From assembly GCA_964395915.1 (NCBI GenBank), contig CAYNDB010000037.1, positions 1 to 19,930 of the forward strand: a DNA stretch of 19,930 bases. Direction: 5' to 3'. Within the stretch, counting starts at the first letter, position 1. Every line of letters begins with the position of its first letter. The position numbers and the translations under genes were made by a program. Shown in pieces: positions 13,838 through 19,930 of the stretch. The notes beneath the pieces are model-generated. The model was given only the letters and a program-made list of their open reading frames with translations, was not told the DNA's origin and made no database searches. The stretch is from CAYNDB01 sp964395915 (GTDB lineage Bacteria; Nitrospinota_A; UBA7883; JAJRTC01).

Positions 13838-16293
13838 TTCAGCGCAGATCGATGTACAGCTGTGGCGCGTGATTGTTTGCTGCGCGGCTTATACTTTGCG
13901 GACGTTCTTTTTTTCCCGGGACGTTTGAAAAGAGCGAGATCCAGAACTTCGTCCATTGTTTTAACCAGTTTAATATCAAGCCCTTCCTTGACATTACCAG
14001 GAATTTCCCTAAGGTCTTTTTCATTTTCTTTTGGAGCCAACACACTTTTTATTCCCGCGCGGTTCGCCGCCAAAAGTTTTTCCTTTAGCCCACCAACCGG
14101 AAGAACCCTGCCTCCAAGCGTTATTTCTCCCGTCATGGCGATGTCGTTTCTGACCGGTATTTTGATAAAAGCCGAGACCATGGCAGTCGCCAATGTGATG
14201 CCGGCGGACGGGCCTTCTTTGGGGATGGCGCCTTCCGGAATATGGATGTGTATATCCGTTTTGCTGTGAAAGCCTTTAGGCAGGCCGAATTCCTTGGCCC
14301 GTGAACGAATATAGGAGAGCGCCGCCTGGGCGGACTCCCTCATCACTTCGCCAAGCTTACCTGTTAATATCAGGTTTCCCTTACCTTCCAGCAATGATGT
14401 TTCAACTTTTAATATTGAACCGCCCATTTCGGTCCAGGCGAGCCCGGTCACCACTCCTATGCGCTCTTCTTTTTCCGCCACCTCGTCGCGAAATTTAATC
14501 TCGCCCAAAAGTTCTACCAGATCTTTGATATCTATTTTAATTTTATTAAGTCGTGCGGTTTTCTTTTTGGCGGACCCTGGTCTTTCCGCTATTTTGCGCG
14601 CAACTTTACGGCAAATACGCGCCAGTTCACGTTCAAGATTTCGAACGCCGGCTTCACGGGTGTAATTGCGGATAATTTTTTTTAAAGCGGCGTCAGTTAT
14701 ATTTAAGACGCCTTCCGGCAACCCGTGTTCTTTTTCCTGTTTTGGAGCCAGAAACTTCCTTGCGATATTTTTTTTCTCGTCATCGGTATATCCTGAAAGC
14801 TCGATAACTTCCATTCTGTCCTGTAATGGGCGGGGGATTGGGTGCAAGAGGTTGGCTGTGGTAATAAACATTACTTCAGACAAATCGTAGTCCACATCCA
14901 GGTAATGATCGTTGAAAGACTGATTTTGCTCCGGATCCAGAGCTTCCAGCAGGGCGGCGGAAGGATCGCCCCTGAAATCTGAAGAAAGTTTGTCGACCTC
15001 GTCGAGCATTATCACCGGATTTTTTACCCCGGTCTTTTTCATCGCCTGGATAATCTTACCCGGCATCGCTCCTATATATGTCCGCCTGTGTCCTCTTATC
15101 TCGGCTTCGTCCCGTACACCGCCAAGAGAAAATCGCGCGAATTTTCGACCCATCGCCCCGGCGATAGATTTCCCCAGAGACGTTTTCCCAACGCCGGGCG
15201 GCCCGACAAAACAAAGGATAGGGCCTTTCATCTTTTTGACAAGCTTGCGCACAGCAAGATATTCAAGAATCCTCTCTTTTACTTTCTCCAGCCCAAAATG
15301 GTCTTCGTCCAATGTTTTTTTGGCGGATTTAATATCCAGCTTGTCGCGGGTCGTCTTGCTCCACGGCACATCCAGAAGCCAGTCTATATAGTTCCTCAAA
15401 ACAGAGCCTTCAGCCGACATTGGAGGGGTAAGTTCAAGCTTTGATAACTCTTTTAAGGCTTTCTTTTCCACTTCTTTAGGCATTTTTGCCGCCGCGATTT
15501 TTTCACGAATCTCTTCAGCTTCAGTTTTTGCGCCACCATCTTTGCCAAGCTCTTTCTGTATGGCTCTCATCTGTTCGGCAAGATAGTAATCCTTCTGCGA
15601 TTTTTCCATCTGCTTTTTCACGCGGTTGCGAACACGACGTTCTATTTGCAGGATTTCTATCTCGTTCTGTATTTTAGTGGCCAGCTTTTCGAGCCTTTTT
15701 TTAATGACGACCGACTCTAGAAACGCTTGTTTTTCAACAGTTGAGCACACCAGGTTTGCCGCAATAACATCCGCCACCTCCCCTGGAAGCTCGGTTCCGC
15801 TGAAAATACCGATGGTTTCATTGGGTATATGCGGGTTGAGCTTTACATATCTCTCGAAATAAGACTGGGCGGCGCGTGACAACGCTTCGATTGAGGGGTC
15901 TGTTTCCGTGTCGATCTTAATAGCTTTGACCGTGGCGGATAACATCTCATTTTCATCATGGAATTGGGTTATCTTGGCTCGCTCCCGGCCTTCTATCAAG
16001 GCTTTTACAGTCCCGTCAGGCAAGCGCAATATCTGCGTTATCTCGGCTATACACCCTACATTATAAATATCTTGCGGGGCTGGATCATTAACGGAAGGGT
16101 CCTTCTGGGTGGCCAGCATAATGACCCCCTTTTTTTCAAAAACCGCATCCAAAGCCTTGATAGATTTTTGGCGACCTACGAAAAGGGGGGCGACCATGCC
16201 TGGAAACACAACGATATCCCTTAGAGGTAAAAGCGGAAATGGTTTTTTCCAGCTTACCGGTTCTCTTTTTTTTGAATTGCTATCTTTAGACAT
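13834..16293 (-). CDS. lon: ATP-dependent protease Lon
   Basis: Cytoplasmic AAA+ serine protease (LonA type) that degrades misfolded and some regulatory proteins. The 819 residues show the three expected parts. The N-terminal substrate-binding domain begins FPLLPLRDIVVFPGMVAPLF. The ATPase has Walker A GPPGVGKT at about 364-371 and Walker B VIMLDEVDK at about 427-435. The protease domain has catalytic Ser696 in EGPSAGIT and Lys739 in GGLKEKLL, the same spacing as the E. coli Ser679-Lys722 pair. The final 30 residues are a basic tail (KRPGKKRTSAKYKPRSKQSR) beyond the usual end. The ATG at 16293 has no good ribosome site close by, but the N-terminus matches the family. It follows clpX after 111 bases with its own promoter. 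Confidence 0.97.
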   Translation of the reverse strand: MSKDSNSKKREPVSWKKPFPLLPLRDIVVFPGMVAPLFVGRQKSIKALDAVFEKKGVIMLATQKDPSVNDPAPQDIYNVGCIAEITQILRLPDGTVKALIEGRERAKITQFHDENEMLSATVKAIKIDTETDPSIEALSRAAQSYFERYVKLNPHIPNETIGIFSGTELPGEVADVIAANLVCSTVEKQAFLESVVIKKRLEKLATKIQNEIEILQIERRVRNRVKKQMEKSQKDYYLAEQMRAIQKELGKDGGAKTEAEEIREKIAAAKMPKEVEKKALKELSKLELTPPMSAEGSVLRNYIDWLLDVPWSKTTRDKLDIKSAKKTLDEDHFGLEKVKERILEYLAVRKLVKKMKGPILCFVGPPGVGKTSLGKSIAGAMGRKFARFSLGGVRDEAEIRGHRRTYIGAMPGKIIQAMKKTGVKNPVIMLDEVDKLSSDFRGDPSAALLEALDPEQNQSFNDHYLDVDYDLSEVMFITTANLLHPIPRPLQDRMEVIELSGYTDDEKKNIARKFLAPKQEKEHGLPEGVLNITDAALKKIIRNYTREAGVRNLERELARICRKVARKIAERPGSAKKKTARLNKIKIDIKDLVELLGEIKFRDEVAEKEERIGVVTGLAWTEMGGSILKVETSLLEGKGNLILTGKLGEVMRESAQAALSYIRSRAKEFGLPKGFHSKTDIHIHIPEGAIPKEGPSAGITLATAMVSAFIKIPVRNDIAMTGEITLGGRVLPVGGLKEKLLAANRAGIKSVLAPKENEKDLREIPGNVKEGLDIKLVKTMDEVLDLALFKRPGKKRTSAKYKPRSKQSRATAVHRSALN

Positions 16294-16380
16294 AGTTATA
16301 AGGATTTACCTTGCGGAGCCATACAGCAACGCGCGGTTGTTGCGATACGAGGTCAAATTAAAAACTGTTTTCCATAGGGA

Positions 16381-16408
16381 ATGATATCGTGGCTGGGGAT
16401 TTTGTCAA
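16381..16408 (-). promoter_or_regulatory. lon: Candidate lon promoter overlapping the clpX stop codon
   Basis: Minus-strand TTGACA (16403-16408, perfect -35) overlaps the clpX TGA at 16405-16407. After 16 bases comes TATCAT (16381-16386, 5 of 6). The predicted start near 16374 gives a leader of about 80 bases, which contains GCAAC...GTTGC complementary arms. No CIRCE-type heat-shock operator is seen, so regulation looks like a vegetative sigma-70-type promoter. Confidence 0.6.
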
Positions 16409-17655
16409 CTGGCCTGCTTCGTATCCTGCTTTTCATACAGCATTAAAGGTTGTTCTCTTTTGGTTATAACATCTTCATTGACTATGCATTCAGTCACATC
16501 CGACTTGCTCGGAAGGTCGTACATCGGGTCCAGCATAATCTCTTCCATTATCGCGCGCAAACCTCTGGCTCCTGTCTTTCTCTTGACAGCTTCTTCGGCT
16601 ATGGCGCGTAGAGCTCCATCCGTGAATTTAAGTTTCACACGCTCTATCTCCATGAATTTTTCAAACTGCTTGATAAGCGCGTTTTTAGGCTCTGTCAATA
16701 TTCTCACCATGGAGTCTTCGTCCAGGTCGTCCAATGTTGTCACCATAGGCAGCCTGCCGATAAACTCAGGAATCAGTCCGAATTTCAAAAGGTCTTCCGG
16801 CTGAATCTGCCGCAAAACTTCGCCAATGGAAGTGTCTTTTTTGTCTTTAAGCTTGGCGCCGAAGCCCATCATCTTTTTACCGATTCGCTGTTCGATGATT
16901 TTATCAAGCCCGACGAAAGCTCCGCCGCATATGAACAGGATGTTGCTTGTATCTACCTGCATAAACTCCTGATGCGGATGCTTGCGCCCACCTTGAGGTG
17001 GCACAGAGGCTATCGTGCCTTCTATAATTTTCAGCAACGCCTGTTGAACACCTTCTCCAGACACATCTCGTGTGATGGAAGTGTTTTCACTTTTTCTGGA
17101 GATTTTATCGATTTCATCTATATAGATGATTCCACGCTCAACACGCTCAATGTCATAGTCAGCCGCCTGACAGAGCCTGAGGATAATATTTTCCACATCC
17201 TCGCCCACGTATCCCGCTTCGGTCAACGTAGTGGCGTCGGCCATGGTGAACGGCACATCAAGCACTTTGGCAAGTGTCTGGGCAAGCAATGTTTTGCCGG
17301 AGCCGGACGGGCCTATAAGCATTACGTTGCTCTTTTGAAGCTCCACGTCATTAGGGCCTGTATTGGCGTCAATTCTCTTGTAATGGTTGTACACCGCAAC
17401 AGAAAGAACCTTTTTGGCGCGCTCCTGGCCTATGACATAGTCGTCCAGGTTTTTGTTAATCTCTTCCGGCTTTGGCAACTGTGTGGAGGAGGCGCCTTTT
17501 TCCTGGTTCCACTCCTCCATTATGATCTCGTTGCACAGGTCGATACATTCATCGCATATATAGACCGTAGGCCCAGCGATTAATTTTTTTACTTCCGACT
17601 GGCTTTTGCCGCAAAACGAACAGCGTAAAGCGCCTTCCTGCCTGCTTTTACCCAT
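16405..17655 (-). CDS. clpX: ATP-dependent Clp protease ATP-binding subunit ClpX
   Basis: AAA+ unfoldase that recognises tagged substrates and feeds them into the ClpP chamber. The 416 residues contain the N-terminal zinc domain with Cys12, Cys15, Cys34 and Cys37 (CSFCGK ... YICDEC), Walker A GPSGSGKT at 115-122, the pore loop GYVG and Walker B IIYIDEIDK. Later come a VPPQGGRKHPHQEF loop, IPEFIGRLP and the sensor-2-containing GARGLRAIMEEIMLDPMYDL. Length is standard. ATG 17655 has AGGAG 6 bases upstream. The gene follows clpP after 40 bases in the usual tig-clpP-clpX order, which argues for co-transcription. Its ribosome site can pair with the clpP stop region (see the separate entry). Confidence 0.98.
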   Translation of the reverse strand: MGKSRQEGALRCSFCGKSQSEVKKLIAGPTVYICDECIDLCNEIIMEEWNQEKGASSTQLPKPEEINKNLDDYVIGQERAKKVLSVAVYNHYKRIDANTGPNDVELQKSNVMLIGPSGSGKTLLAQTLAKVLDVPFTMADATTLTEAGYVGEDVENIILRLCQAADYDIERVERGIIYIDEIDKISRKSENTSITRDVSGEGVQQALLKIIEGTIASVPPQGGRKHPHQEFMQVDTSNILFICGGAFVGLDKIIEQRIGKKMMGFGAKLKDKKDTSIGEVLRQIQPEDLLKFGLIPEFIGRLPMVTTLDDLDEDSMVRILTEPKNALIKQFEKFMEIERVKLKFTDGALRAIAEEAVKRKTGARGLRAIMEEIMLDPMYDLPSKSDVTECIVNEDVITKREQPLMLYEKQDTKQAS

Positions 17656-17662
17656 CTAAAGC

Positions 17663-17701
17663 TCCTAAACCTTTTATATCAAGTTCCAAAACCTTTTAGG
17701 A
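17663..17701 (-). promoter_or_regulatory. Inverted repeat masking the clpX ribosome site
   Basis: In the mRNA, TCCTAAA at the clpP stop codon (17695-17701) is perfectly complementary to TTTAGGA (17663-17669), which contains most of the clpX AGGAG site. The loop is 25 bases. Ribosomes ending clpP would open the stem, which suggests translational coupling. Stem length is only 7 bp, mostly A-U. Confidence 0.4.
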
Positions 17702-18367
17702 CGACTTTTTGTCGTCTTCCTTTTTAGCCTTTTTTAAATCAGGACGAGTGGTAATCACCTCGTCTATTAAACCGTATTCTTTTGCTTCAGAAGCGTCCAT
17801 AAATTTGTCACGGTCGGAATCTTTTTCTACCTGTTCTTTGGTTCTACCGGTATGTTTTGCCAGAACCTTGTTAAGCCTGTCTTTAATTTTCAATGTTTCC
17901 CTGGCTTGAATCTCAATATCAGACGCCTGCCCCTGATATCCTCCGGATGGCTGGTGGATCATTATCCTGCTGTTAGGAAGGGCGTGCCGTTTTCCTTTTG
18001 TGCCGGCCGCCAGCAACACAGCGCCCATGGACGCCGCCTGACCAATACATATTGTCTGTATATCAGGCTTGATGTATTGCATCGTATCGTATATCGCCAT
18101 GCCGGAAGTAACCACTCCACCAGGGCTGTTCAGATATATAAATATATCCTGGGTAGGATCGTCCGCTTCCAGGAAGATAAGCTGAGCTATCACGAGGTTT
18201 GCCACATGATCGTCGATGGCTGTGCCCATGAAAATAATTCTGTCTTTTAATAGCCTGCTGAATATATCGTAGGAGCGCTCGCCACGGTTGGTTTGTTCTA
18301 CGACTATGGGAACCAGCATCTGGGCGCGCATAATTCCGTCATTGCTCAAAATTTCATTATTTTTCAT
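17696..18367 (-). CDS. clpP: ATP-dependent Clp protease proteolytic subunit ClpP
   Basis: Serine peptidase subunit forming the tetradecameric chamber of ClpXP. Catalytic residues are Ser113 in GQAASMGA, His138 in MIHQPSGG and Asp187 in SDRDKFM, with spacing as in E. coli. The 223-residue chain starts at ATG 18367, where GAGG lies 6 bases upstream inside the end of tig. A TTG at 18382 is unlikely, and ATG 18319 (MLVPIVVEQT) is near the mature start of relatives, so the first residues may be a propeptide. The C-terminus has a short Lys/Asp-rich tail (KKAKKEDDKKSS). Its first 11 bases overlap the end of tig, consistent with coupling. Confidence 0.97.
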   Translation of the reverse strand: MKNNEILSNDGIMRAQMLVPIVVEQTNRGERSYDIFSRLLKDRIIFMGTAIDDHVANLVIAQLIFLEADDPTQDIFIYLNSPGGVVTSGMAIYDTMQYIKPDIQTICIGQAASMGAVLLAAGTKGKRHALPNSRIMIHQPSGGYQGQASDIEIQARETLKIKDRLNKVLAKHTGRTKEQVEKDSDRDKFMDASEAKEYGLIDEVITTRPDLKKAKKEDDKKSS

Positions 18368-19664
18368 CGGTAACCTCAACAACCTCGTCTTTGATTGTAA
18401 TTTTCTCCATTATCGCCTCATACGTCTTTTCTATAAAAGCCTGGTGTATGACCCCATCGAGCCCCTTGGACTCCGTAAGCTGGGCGCGCGTCGCGTCAAC
18501 AGGCTGGTTAAGCATTTTTGCGAGCTTCTCAAGCTCCTTGTCCACATCTTCATCTCCGACTTTAATGTTACTCGCCGTTGCGAAAGATGTCAGTAAAGCT
18601 TGTTCTTTTATCATTCTAACAGCGTCGTCACGGCTTCGCTCCATTAAAATATTTGAGTCAACGCCCGCCTGTCCCATATCTATTCCCTGGCTTTTAAGAC
18701 GTTGTTCAGATTGCTCGGCAAGAGATTTCGCCTGTCTCTCCACCATTCCGGGTGAGACATCGAACGGGTTGTCTTCAATAAGTTTAGTCAAAAGCTCTTC
18801 ACGGAGAGCGTGGCTGGCATTGTCACTGTTTCTTTTTTCAAGTTGAGTTTTAATATCTGTTTTAAGCTCTTCTAGAGTATCAAATTCAGAAACCTCTTTG
18901 GCAAGCTGGTCGTCTATTTTCGGCAAAACTTTTTGCTTTATTTCGTTAACCTTCACCTTGAACCGCGCTTTGGTGTCCGCAAGCTCAGGGTCGGGCAACT
19001 CTTTAGGGAACACAGCTTCAAACTCTTTTTCTTCCCCTTTTTTCATCCCGACGATACCATCAAAAAAGCCTTTGAACATCTCATTTTCAGAAATGCGGAC
19101 TTCGCTGTTTTCACCCTTGAACCGCTCAAGCTCGCTTCCGTCTTCTTTACATGCGGAATAATTGATCATGGCGTTGTCGCCTTCCTGCGCTCCACGATCC
19201 TCCACGGGCTCAAACCACGCCTGCCGCTCGCGATAATGCTCCAACACCTTATCGATCTCGGCGTCGTCAACTGTCGCAAGTTTTCTGGTTAACGATATTT
19301 CAGAGACCTCTTTTACCTCAACTTCCGGAAAAACTTCCACGGTGGCGGTAAACGAAAGCGGCTGGCTGTCTTCCGCAACGATATTGTCCACCATAGGCTG
19401 GCCTACGGGTTTGAGGTTTTTTGTCTCAACGGCCTCACGATAGGCCGATTCGATCAATCGCTGGGTAATGTCGCTCATGACAGACTTGGAAAACATTTTT
19501 TCCAGTATTCCTCTAGGGGCGCGGCCCTTTCTGAAACCTGGCACAGTGGCTGTCTTTGCCAGATCGCGGTATGCGGCGGATTTTTCTTCATCTATCCGCT
19601 CTACCGGCACTTCAATGGATATTTTTTTAACGCAGGGCTCAATTTCCTGCATCTCAATTTTCAA
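18357..19664 (-). CDS. tig: Trigger factor
   Basis: Ribosome-associated chaperone with peptidyl-prolyl isomerase activity that meets nascent chains at the exit tunnel. The 435 residues show the N-terminal ribosome-binding loop GFRKGRAPRGILEKMF, a middle FKBP-type domain (GDNAMINYSACKEDG ... FFDGIVGMKKGEEKEFEAVF) and a long helical C-terminal chaperone domain. The start is taken as TTG 19664 (MKIEMQEIEP), because AGGAG lies 9 bases upstream and the length before the first beta strand then matches relatives. ATG 19652 is the alternative. The stop overlaps clpP by 11 bases. A tRNA-Leu gene lies 71 bases upstream on the same strand. Confidence 0.96.
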   Translation of the reverse strand: MKIEMQEIEPCVKKISIEVPVERIDEEKSAAYRDLAKTATVPGFRKGRAPRGILEKMFSKSVMSDITQRLIESAYREAVETKNLKPVGQPMVDNIVAEDSQPLSFTATVEVFPEVEVKEVSEISLTRKLATVDDAEIDKVLEHYRERQAWFEPVEDRGAQEGDNAMINYSACKEDGSELERFKGENSEVRISENEMFKGFFDGIVGMKKGEEKEFEAVFPKELPDPELADTKARFKVKVNEIKQKVLPKIDDQLAKEVSEFDTLEELKTDIKTQLEKRNSDNASHALREELLTKLIEDNPFDVSPGMVERQAKSLAEQSEQRLKSQGIDMGQAGVDSNILMERSRDDAVRMIKEQALLTSFATASNIKVGDEDVDKELEKLAKMLNQPVDATRAQLTESKGLDGVIHQAFIEKTYEAIMEKITIKDEVVEVTDEK

Positions 19665-19684
19665 TTTAGCGATCTCCTCTTGGC

Positions 19685-19714
19685 ATTATAAATAAGGTTT
19701 ATAGAGCCTGTCTG
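19685..19714 (-). promoter_or_regulatory. tig: Possible tig promoter
   Basis: Minus-strand CAGACA (19709-19714), 18 bases, then a perfect TATAAT (19685-19690). Transcription would begin about at the ribosome site (19674-19678), which is awkwardly close. Readthrough from the tRNA is an alternative. Confidence 0.25.
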
Positions 19715-19735
19715 TGTAGCGGCGGCTATGTGGTT

Positions 19736-19819
19736 TGGTGCGAAAGGGGGGACTCGAACCCCCACGGTCATCCCACTGGATCCTAAATCCAGCGCGTCTA
19801 CCAGTTCCGCCACTTTCGC
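19736..19819 (-). tRNA. tRNA-Leu (anticodon UAG)
   Basis: Read on the minus strand, GCGAAAG and CTTTCGC form a perfect 7-bp acceptor stem, followed by discriminator A and an encoded CCA. The anticodon arm is CTGGA-TTTAGGA-TCCAG, giving anticodon UAG, which reads CUN leucine codons. The T arm GGGGG-TTCGAGT-CCCCC and a long variable region of class II type are visible. Total is 84 bases including CCA, normal for leucine tRNA. No clear T-run terminator separates it from tig, so the two may share a transcript. Confidence 0.96.
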
Positions 19820-19930
19820 GTATGTTATTGCTGTCAAATACGCGTCAACAGCGATTGAAGCCTTGCTAACACGGCCCTAACACCGTTAACAGGCGGGAAT
19901 ATTGCCCGGTCTGTATATTACTCTAAACTC

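Noticed and set aside
13839..14088. Short open frames overlapping the 3' end of lon
   Set aside because: They are shadows in other frames of the lon protease domain and lack ribosome sites.
19822..19848. TTGACG/TAACAT as the tRNA-Leu promoter
   Set aside because: Spacing is only 15 bases and initiation would fall inside the mature tRNA. The true promoter is not identified.
19867..19890. Repeated TAACAC/TTAAC words upstream of the tRNA
   Set aside because: Two TAACAC copies and one TTAAC, at uneven spacing, are too short to separate from chance. They lie on the 5' side of the tRNA, not where integrase attachment sites usually form.

Overview
The window reads as an ordinary chromosomal stretch of a Gram-negative bacterium. 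It holds the end of a type II secretion (gsp L-M-N) cluster whose GspN is of the AsmA-like kind seen mainly in Deltaproteobacteria-type and related lineages. It also holds a classic tig-clpP-clpX-lon proteolysis block, a YbgI/Nif3 protein, a glycogen branching enzyme and a tRNA-Leu. The lineage is my inference from gene content; there is no rRNA or other phylogenetic marker. Two runs of exactly 100 N (3154-3253 and 7795-7894) show that this is a scaffolded draft or metagenome assembly. Both interrupt genes.

Layout. (1) 1-2816, plus strand: gspL (5' end outside the window), gspM, gspN. (2) 2839-3447, minus: nif3/ybgI, broken by gap 1. (3) 3517-9844, plus: a tightly packed six-gene run of exopolyphosphatase-family protein, BatC-like TPR protein, MTA/MTI-phosphorylase-family protein, a CxxCH + CopD-like + cytochrome b5 membrane fusion, an amidohydrolase deaminase and glucose-6-phosphate isomerase. 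Junctions range from an 8-base overlap to a gap of about 5 bases. (4) 9845-10299: a short region with a widely dispersed palindromic repeat and a 69-residue minus-strand hypothetical gene. (5) 10300-12507, minus: glgB. (6) 12662-19664, minus: orphan membrane-anchored protein, lon, clpX, clpP, tig. (7) 19736-19819, minus: tRNA-Leu(UAG), upstream of tig.

How the genes fit. The left edge builds the inner-membrane platform of a type II secretion system. The right half is a protein quality-control locus: trigger factor folds new chains, ClpXP and Lon degrade, and lon appears to have its own promoter overlapping the clpX stop codon. The most interesting part is the central operon. Its nucleoside phosphorylase carries Asn211 and Ala213 where human MTAP has the two adenine-reading Asp residues, which predicts 6-oxopurine (inosine-type) specificity. 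Two genes downstream lies a deaminase-type amidohydrolase. Together they could form a methylthioadenosine to methylthioinosine to hypoxanthine route, with an unusual heme/CopD-like membrane protein encoded between them.

The amidohydrolase looks broken only because of an assembly artefact. The same 55 bases flank the 100-N gap, and removing the Ns plus one copy restores a 416-residue open reading frame. I see no CRISPR, insertion sequence, phage or clear mobile element.
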